A DNA stretch of 64,000 nt, from positions 3,534,001-3,598,000 of the forward strand of contig CM034138.1 of the NCBI GenBank assembly GCA_019914995.1. Reading direction: 5' to 3'. The stretch is from Acanthochlamys bracteata. Taxonomy: Eukaryota > Streptophyta > Magnoliopsida > Pandanales > Velloziaceae. Of the stretch, positions 56,323-64,000 are shown piece after piece; the stretch's first letter is position 1, and every line of letters starts with the position of its first letter. The notes under the pieces are model-generated. The model was not told where the DNA came from. It worked only from the letters and a program-made list of their open reading frames with translations, and ran no database searches. Both the position numbers and the translations under genes were made by a program.

Positions 56323-59300
56323 TTAACTGCTGCCGAAAATAGTTGATAGAAGTAGCTCTTGCACGAAGTTTGCTCTAGCAGTCGCCTGTTTCCACCTCTG
56401 TTCCCTCCCCTCATGGCTCAACATTGAATCACTGCACATAAGAAAAGATGTGCTACGAGATAGTCAGTTAGTCACAGTGAGCTTCAGGAAGGACACAAAG
56501 GTAGCCCAAGCATTTTGTAATGCCCATTGACACAGTGCAGAAGTTGTGCTTGAAAACCAAATTGCTCGTACTGACAGCGAGATTTAAGAATTGGCAGGCC
56601 AAGTTGCAAGAAGGAAAGAAGGCGCAGACTCAAGCAGGAAAATCTTTGCTATTGACGACCTTCTAAAGGTAAGAACAGGCTACAATGACACCTTAAAACT
56701 TTTGCGTCTCCCCGGAGAAATATACTTGAAGAGATCCTCACAAGTAAAACAACAACAATCTCCATATCTAATACTCTCTCAGGAACATTCTTTTACACAC
56801 ATTTTTAGTTTTAAGCGGCCTCTCCTCAAAATAGTGCAAATACTTTCATTTGAACAACATATCAGGGCTGTATACTGCGAATACATAACACTAGAAATGC
56901 CAAAATAAGAAACCATCCATAAATGAAAAAGATAGCTCCCTTATGTATCGTCCAAAACTATTTCATCCTATTAGAATCTCCAAGTTGCTCAACAATCATG
57001 AACCGAGGTACATGATGCCTTGCTTGAATAAGAAATTGAAATTTGGGTATATACTAGCAGTCGCATATGCAAAGGCATCCGCATAACATTATGGGGGCTT
57101 ATCTTTTGCCTTAAAGAAGAAACAGAAAGTTTAAAACTAAAGCATATGCATAGAATCTAACATTACACCCAAATATGTAATAGGCTTTTTATCATCCAAA
57201 CAAAAATCAAGTTATTCTACCAGTTATTCCTGAAGCAAAACAAAAACTTTTAAAACAATGTGATGTTACTCTCATTGGGCACAAACTCAGTAAGATGATG
57301 AACTTGCATGGACACGTGCACTATAATAGGTGGGAGAAGCAAAATATGTAAGAGAAAGGGAGGAACAGAAATATGTGGATAGTGGTAATACAGAAACTAC
57401 CTTGACTTCCACGTGGGTACTAAAGCTGTTTTTTTTTTGCAGAAACATCATCTGAAGTGCCGATGGAAGATTTTGAAGCTTCTTCTGTTTCAGGTGTAGA
57501 CAAATTCAAAACGAGCGATGTCAGATATGAATCACTAACTGCAACGATTGACGTATTAGTATTAGTATTTTGGGATCTGTAGGTTCCACTTCCTAAAAGC
57601 ACTTGTAGATGAGCCTCACGAAGATCCCTTCCTAGAAGGGAAAGTGCCTGGCTGCTAGTTATAGCAACTCTATGGAGCCGTCGACGTCTCTGCAAGTGAT
57701 CTATCGTCAAGGAAAGTGCAAGTACTTGCACCATGAGCACATTAATATGCTGATACTGGATCACATTGTCCTAAATATAAAAGAAAAAGAAATATTTTTG
57801 ACAAACAAAAGGATATCTTAAACAAGTGTCCATGGTGCAAGGTGATATGATGCAGCATCTCTCTCAGAACCTTCACTGAGCAGATTGGGCAAACCTGAAA
57901 GATAAAAGAGGGAAAAGCATTTGCTTTATTGCCTGCAATAGCAGTAGTATTATATTTCTTAACAGATGATTTAGGAAGACGCCTCTGGTTCACTATCTTA
58001 CTCAATAAAAACCATGCAATTTATTCAGCAGAGGGATAAATAAAACCCATTCCAAAATCCATGAAAGAAACGAATTTCTGATCTTCTCCAACGAAACAGA
58101 ACCTATCGGGTAGAATCTACATTATTTAGGGTATGTCTTCAACATTAAATTCGCTTTTCATGTATGTGAAATGAGAATACAATAGGGAAAAAGCTAATAA
58201 TATGCCAAGAATCGAGAAGAAAGTCATAAAGGTCTTTTCTTTATAAAATCACTTGAACCAAGCTACCTATTTTTGAAGTTTTAGCCCTTGATGCTCAAGT
58301 ATAGAAAAAGAGAAAACAGAAACAAAATTTTCTCAAACTTTGAGAAGTAATGGAAGGGCACTAACCGGATCTCAAGGTGCCATCATACAGAAAACAATAA
58401 CAACTTCCAATCAAGTTCGGGGTTCGAATGATAGCAACAGGTCAATCATGTTAACATTTTCAGGAAAGGAAGATCATCGTAGCTCAATCTTTTAGCTCTA
58501 TATCAAAAAATTTATCTTCTATTGAAGGAACAAGAGTGCGGCCCAACCAAATAAGTAAGACATCCAATCTTCACATCTTTTTAACAAAGTTACCGTTTTT
58601 GACAGGCAAAAATAAATAAACCAACAAGTGAGAAACCCCATTATCTGCTATCATTTCATTTCTAATAGACCAACAAACAATTCAATACAACAAAGATCAG
58701 GTAATTCAATGTTCACCGTGGCTCTGGACTCGAATGGATGCTCATCTTCTAGGTGAGAGCATAACGACGCAATGTCATGGTCCTCATAACAGTATGGGCA
58801 TGGGTAATCTGGGCGGTTCTCATCTTCAGCCTCAAAATCTTCCACGCCACATGTATCTCCTACAGAACACAAAAAAACGCATGGAACAAAAAGGCAGAAT
58901 CCGCAAAATAAATAAAAAAAAATATTATACCCAAACAAAATTAAAAGAAACAATTTTTTCAACTTATAGAATAAAAACTAGCATGAAAATATCAATCTTT
59001 GGTATCTTATAGAAGGAAACCACATCTGCAACACAAAACATTTAAAAAGTGAAAACTACTGAATATCATCATAATACCAGGACCCATACATCAGACTAAA
59101 AACAACCAACTTGTACTACCACAAAGTACATGCACGGGAAAAGGAGCATCTTTCTTCACAAAAAAGAAGATATTTTTCATCATGTCAAATAACCCAGCTT
59201 AATATACAAATAAAAGAGAAGATAAAAGAAACAAATAACCATTTCCGTAACAGTGTATTAAAATCAAGATTGGAAACCAGAAAAAGAAGGGATCTTTAGG

Positions 59301-59385
59301 TACCTGATTGAGAGCTGCGCTGATGCTGGATCGAGTATTGCCTCTTGACCGCTCCAAGGCGTGAGATCCACATTTCGGAATCCAT
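56323..59385 (-). CDS. DI19: Di19 (drought-induced 19) zinc-finger protein, frame broken at an A10 run
   Basis: Nuclear Di19 proteins carry two Cys2His2-like fingers and act in drought, salt and ABA or light signalling. Exons: 59385-59304, 58859-58717, 57894-57817, 57695-57401 and 56431-56323. Readable parts are MDSEMWISRLGAVKRQYS, finger 1 YPCPYCYEDHDIASLCSHLE, finger 2 VCPICSVKVLREMLHHITLH, the basic RRRRLHRVA, SLLGRDLREAHLQVLLGSG, and the Di19 C-terminal region REQRWKQATARANFVQELLL. Intron 3 (57816-57696) is a U12-type AT-AC intron. In exon 4 a run of ten A (minus strand; 57438-57429) shifts the frame: as given it reads SAKKKQL and stops at 57420. Family-like VPTWKS and the in-phase last exon need 8 or 11 A. 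So either the assembly miscounts the run or this allele makes a C-terminally truncated protein. About 235 residues if the frame were continuous. Confidence 0.88.
57429..57438 (-). repeat. A10 homopolymer in Di19 exon 4
   Basis: Ten T on the plus strand. The length sets whether the Di19 frame continues into its conserved C-terminus, so this short run is the decisive site for the gene model. Confidence 0.9.
57696..57816 (-). other. U12-type AT-AC intron in Di19
   Basis: On the minus strand the intron begins ATATCCTTTTG (57816 onward), the minor-spliceosome donor consensus. It carries the branch-site consensus TTCCTTGAC (57714-57706) and ends ATCAC (AC at 57697-57696), 11 nt after the branch A. 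Removing these 121 bp joins LFK to LQRRRR exactly in phase, as in Di19 proteins. No GT-AG pair here gives the family sequence. Confidence 0.9.
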
Positions 59386-59460
59386 TTTTTCAAGAATTCA
59401 ATATTTCTCTCTCTCTCTCAAGAATCTAAAAGCAAAGACCAATTTAGCTCAAGAGCTTCT
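59386..59460 (-). promoter_or_regulatory. Di19 5' UTR with CT/GA repeat
   Basis: Directly upstream of the Di19 start codon is a (TC)7 run (59406-59419; GA repeats on the coding strand), a common feature of plant leaders and core promoters. Transcription start unknown. Confidence 0.4.
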
Positions 59461-62400
59461 CTTCCTTCCTCGCTTCTTCTTCGGTTCTCGTATTAATAAA
59501 TGATTGTATAAACTGTGAATCGTTTCCCGAATGATTTCTTTTCTCTCTTGTCGTAGTTGTTGCTAGTTTTCCTTGTTGCTTTCAACCAAGAGATGCAAGG
59601 CAGACGAAAGAGAGGAAGAAGAGAAGAAACAGGATAAAAAATTTAAAGCTTTTTTGTAGTTGTTGTTTTGTTTTTATAGAGATGCTGGCGTGCCAACTAA
59701 GATGTGGTCTGAACAAAGAGAACGGCAGGAGTCTGCTGCAACTAATTTTCTTCTCTGAAAAAATAGTACAAGATAACCAACAGTTTCTATATTTTCTGTG
59801 AATTAATAGATACATATACTTATTTCTTGATTGTTACAATGACTTCTGACGAAAATGGTGAAAATATTTTAAAATTTAAAGATAGAGAAAATTGTAAGGG
59901 TTCAATAATATCATGTTTCTCTCTTTCATGGTCTCAGTAGTAACTAACCCTCATGATAAAGTTTTAGTTGCAGATTCCTCTTATAAGGATGTTGGTTGAT
60001 GTTGTGCATGTTTATACTAAAAATGGGAAGCAATTCTTTTTTGGCCTAACATAGACACCACAACCTCATGTACTATTCGCTTTTATTCTTTACTTCAAAG
60101 CTGAAACTTCTCTGCTGCATCTGCTGAAACGTAACTTCCATCACTGTGCATACTACGCCAACACTTGAGAGAAGAATTTGCTCCTTTTGGTAGCAGGTAG
60201 TTTTAACATATTTTTTCCCCCTTTTATAACATGCTACGCTCAACAAAGATGTAGCTGAAAAAAAAATCAGTGAAACAACTGGTAGTTTTGATGGAATAAT
60301 ATGCCAAACGGCTCACAAGATGAGACCGTTAACACATATTTGCCAAGAAATTCAATACTACGCGCACCATGCAACAGCAACTTGCAAAACTATAATCCAT
60401 AAAGAACATAGATTCTAGATTATGTAGAAGAACGGGGACTAAAGGCATGAAGAATGGATCACAACTGTACCAATTTCTGCAGAGATCATTTCAGGATCAT
60501 GCCCATCCCCTCTAGAAAGTCAAGATGAATTTTTTGAACACTAATGAACAACATAAAATTAACAAAAAAGACCCACTGTAGCTAGATACACCACAAATGC
60601 ATGCAATGTCAGAGGAATCAATTATTGGGTCATGACTCAGCAAGTCAAACTCTGAATCAATTTGCTAGATACCACACAAATTTGCGGAGACTACTTTTCT
60701 CAATCCATCCAAAGAACATGAACATATGACCTTCAGCAAGCAGTTGGCTCCCAACTATAGTAAGAGTATGGCATTGCGCAACCTATCCCCTTAGAGCATA
60801 TAATCTAACAGCAGACAGGACAAACTAAAAAGTTATACAGAATTCTTAAGACTGCTTTGCACGGTAATACAGCTACAGCATTTAAAATTATCAAAGAATC
60901 CACTGATCATCCAAGAAAGTTTATGGTTCTTGACAAAGATAAAAGTCAGTACACCGGACAAATGTTAGCCATCTCAGTCTACAAGTATGCGTCTTCCTTT
61001 GATCAAAAGACAACAGGTAGAAGTACCTTGAAGTGATGAACTGTGCGCTGTGACCCAGCCAAAGATAGCGCCTCCAACAAACTACCACTCATCCGTCTAC
61101 AATACAAGAATAATACATCTAGATTCAGTTTAACATAATTAAAAGCATAGTTTTTTCAATGACAATAAAATAGCCTGTTCATGATGAGGAAGAAAAGCAT
61201 CGCAAGAGAAACAACAGGATAGAGGAAAGGTCTGCCACCCCAATGCTCCATGCTGAAAATCACAGACCTAAACAGATGAAAAATAAGTCAAATAACAGTT
61301 TGATCTTAAACAGCATACTCAAAAATAGTCCTTAATGTACCATCTGCTCTAAATTCCGAGTTCTTCAGGTCAAGTACCAAAGGGGACAGAAGAAAAGAAA
61401 AGGAAACATTGACAGTCTCAAAAGTGTAACAAGTTGCAAAAAACTTCACATACATCCTAACAGAATGTAAAGTCCTTTGACAAATATAATAACAAAATAT
61501 CCTTACTTGCAGTGTCCAAAAACCTCTAAATTGAGTGGCATTAGCCCAGTCCTTATACCATCTATACAAACTAGATAATAACAATAGTATATCATTATCT
61601 AATCATGCAACTATAAAACACCAACCCAACTCATATAGGCTAGATTATTCATGATTGAACAGAGAAATACATACATATAAGGAAACAATGTACCAACAGA
61701 CACAGAATTGACGACATATTATCATGGTTTATGCTAGGTATATTATGTATATCAAGGTATCCCCTTATCCCTAAGAACATAAGCTGGTCACATGAAGAAG
61801 AAAATAATATGAGTACCAATTGAATAGGATTGTTGAAAAAAAAAAAGAAAAAACCTGGAAATCACATTTTTCACTTGTTTCACTACAATAAACATCTTAA
61901 ACATAATCCTGAATACATCAAAGTCCGCAAACTGGTCATTCTAGAAAGAAAGATCACAGGATCCCAGGCTTCACTTGATAATGGCTTGGGAAAAAAATCT
62001 ATCGAGTGCTTTCTAGCACTTGGATACATGTTTGAGTCAAAAACTTCGCTGGATCCACTGATGCTCGTCATACATCATCCTTCCCAGCTGATTATATACA
62101 TCAGAACAGTATATCTCAAGCTCAGACAATATAATAAACTTTTGAAAGATGATACACAAGTTAGTTCTCTCAACAGGAGAACTTTAAAATGCATTTTCCA
62201 CAAGGGGTTCTACCTGATCTTTATAAGCAACTTTGCTTATATGACCAATTACTGTGAAAAAATACAGCACATTGACAAGAAAAGAGTCTGAACATGGGAA
62301 TGCAACAGAATATCTATTTTTAAGGGGGGAAAAAAGGGTCTACTACATGTGTGTAACAATCTAAAGGAAGACTATTATTCAACAAAAGGTCGAGATTCTT

Positions 62401-64000
62401 TATTCTACCTTTGGATGAATTCACCTTTCTTAATTAAACCAGTAAATAAAGTAAAATCCACTTCATGCGGCTAATAATATCATAACCTAACACAACAGCT
62501 CAAACCTCGAAATCGTCAGACAAAACAGCAAACCCTTATGATCACGTTGGCAAATTCAAACAAGCATCCTTACATCCAAAACTTGTAGCCGAAGTTCTAA
62601 AAAGGGAAACTTATCTGAAAACAAAACAATATTTTTTTTCTAAGAGATTTGCTAGAAACTCCAGTACATCTAATTTTATAATCTTTATAACTTAAATCTT
62701 TAATCAGTACAACAATGATACCATCCATGTACTTCAACATCTAAATCTTCCACCAAGTCAACCTATGACTCTGGAGCACTCCTTTCCGGTATTGCTGGGA
62801 GGTCTTTATAGGGATTGCATAGAGTCCAGACAGTGTTCGTTACACATCATCATTGCCCGCTGATTAAATGCAAACAATCAGCATTAGGTCACATATACAA
62901 CTATCGCGACATTCACAAAAAAGGTTTCAGTTTTCATTAGCAACATTTTAACCATTGCAATTCAGTAAGATACTTCTATCCTAATCAAACAACACACTGG
63001 AAAGAACACACCTTATGGAAAGAATATTGAAACTGTTACATAGCCACTAAAGTCCCATAGACATCATGCAACTGGCTAACAACTTATGACCATCACTTAG
63101 AACACATTGGGAAAACATGCCACTCACCCACCAATTAATCTACCCAAAGGGCTGCCTTACCTGGACGTAATTGCAGCTTCCTCAACATGCAGGAAAACCA
63201 GCACTTATGGCCATTAATGCATGGATGTAAGATCTAGTATTGCTTCCTAGAGAAGATTTCTTAGCTGGATCCGCAGTTATTTCGTATTGCCATATCAAAC
63301 ATATTATAGGTGTTCTTGAGTCTCCTTGTAAAACTATAATAAAAGAAATAAAAGAAAGAGGAAGAAAACCTTCAGCACAAGCTCATGAAATAACCTAAGA
63401 GGTTTGCATGAGCTCAAAGACTAAAACAGCAGATACAAGTTTCATACCAGTATCAGTATATCATCATGTCTTACAGGTTCATAAAGAGCTATCCAATTTT
63501 AAAAACTGACCAATTATCCAACTTATTGACAAAACCATCAATCAGAATGTGTAAGCACATTCAGAGATTTCATATTATTCACCTTTTATCTTGACCTTTC
63601 ATCTAGTTTCATCTTGCCCTACAAAGGAAAAAAATGAGTATGTTTCTTGAAAAAAGAAAGACAAAACAGTATGAGATATGATTGAAGACTAATAGGAGAA
63701 TTAGAAAATTAGGAAATTATCAAGATTTGTGATATTGCACCGCAACGTTCTGGCATGGCAGGGTGTTGATGTTTATGACATCCTATTTCTGATGAGATAA
63801 AGAAGTAACTAACCAAAAGTCTGTGAAGAAATAATGTCATCCATTAACAAGTTTTTATTTAGAAGCAAACAATCAAGTGGTGCTACATTACTTAGACATG
63901 CAGCAACGGACTGCAACATCCATTGCGAAATCAGTATTAACCAACAGAATCAAATATTTTGGTCAAAAGTGTCACTTCAAGGGCCTAAATATTGGAGTCT
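59461..64000. other. 4.5 kb without a recognised gene; weak exon candidates
   Basis: No open frame here shows a known domain. On the minus strand a few acceptor-donor bounded pieces exist. 61570-61507 reads LYRWYKDWANATQFRGFWTL and can join in phase to 61096, which then stops after TDEW. A piece ending at 63163 (MLRKLQLRP) could join to about 62846 and stop after AGNDDV. 60511-60471 is a third acceptor-donor pair. These may be parts of a minus-strand gene whose body lies beyond 64000, or chance. The rest is AT-rich noncoding sequence. Confidence 0.25.
61082..61570 (-). other. Candidate 3'-terminal exon pair of an unknown minus-strand gene
   Basis: Exon 61570-61507 (after TATTATCTAG, ending CTGCAA|GTAAGG) reads WYKDWANATQFRGFWTLQ. 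Exon 61096-61082 (after ATTGTAG) adds TDEW and a TAG. Splice sites are canonical and phases agree, but no upstream exon was found and no family is recognised. Confidence 0.2.

Noticed and set aside
61830-62291. 153-codon plus-strand frame starting MLKKKKKKPGN
   Set aside because: It starts in a poly-A tract and has no domain or splice context; an antisense frame also exists. Probably chance.
1-64000. tRNA, rRNA, CRISPR array, operon or bacterial signals
   Set aside because: None seen. The tRNA-like word at 2627 is a primer-binding site of an LTR element, and the window is clearly plant nuclear DNA.

Overview
The window is nuclear DNA of a eudicot flowering plant. It is AT-rich, its genes have GT-AG introns (and one U12-type AT-AC intron), its products are plant-specific (Mg-chelatase CHLI, CLE peptides, a PLS-type PPR protein, CMP-KDO synthetase, a FLOE/DUF1421 protein, a GSL5-type callose synthase, a Di19 zinc-finger protein), and the spaces between genes are filled with plant transposons. 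The species cannot be told from what I can see.

Layout: (1) 1-1803, minus strand: CHLI, cut by the window start. It faces a site-II-rich promoter region and an orphan TATA box plus 5' exon on the other strand (2081-2276). (2) 2.3-4.5 kb: a decayed LTR-element 5' end and the right end of a CACTA element. (3) 7635-7862: a CLE peptide gene of the CLE1-7 type. (4) 10722-12962: an intronless PPR gene. (5) 16365-16613, minus: a second CLE gene with an unusual Ala in the peptide. (6) 17-23 kb: AT-rich MITE-like elements and a Copia fossil. (7) 23491-29039, minus: KDSB in 8 exons, with an SKP1 pseudogene fragment in its 2-kb first intron. (8) 30.0-31.7 kb: a hAT element that carries a broken dehydrin fragment with its intron. 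(9) 33601-35850: a FLOE-type gene in 3 exons. (10) 36.2-37.6 kb: a hAT element of the same family, inverted, carrying a fragment of an SMP-type LEA gene. (11) 40.08-45.60 kb: a hAT transposon with a second, related hAT inserted into its transposase region in the opposite direction. (12) 47353-52803: a callose synthase gene with one uninterrupted 5.4-kb coding exon. (13) 56323-59385, minus: a Di19 gene in 5 exons with a U12-type intron and a frame-breaking A10 run. (14) 59.4-64 kb: no gene recognised, only weak exon candidates.

The genes are ordinary, independently transcribed plant genes and do not form one pathway. Several touch water stress, defence or the cell wall (FLOE hydration sensing, Di19 drought/ABA signalling, callose, and KDO for rhamnogalacturonan II), but nothing in the sequence shows that they are co-regulated. 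The most unusual structure is the pair of related hAT elements on either side of FLOE. Each carries genomic DNA, with intron remains, from a different LEA-class desiccation gene. Exon boundaries were set by hand from splice signals, reading phase and remembered family sequences. No database search was run.
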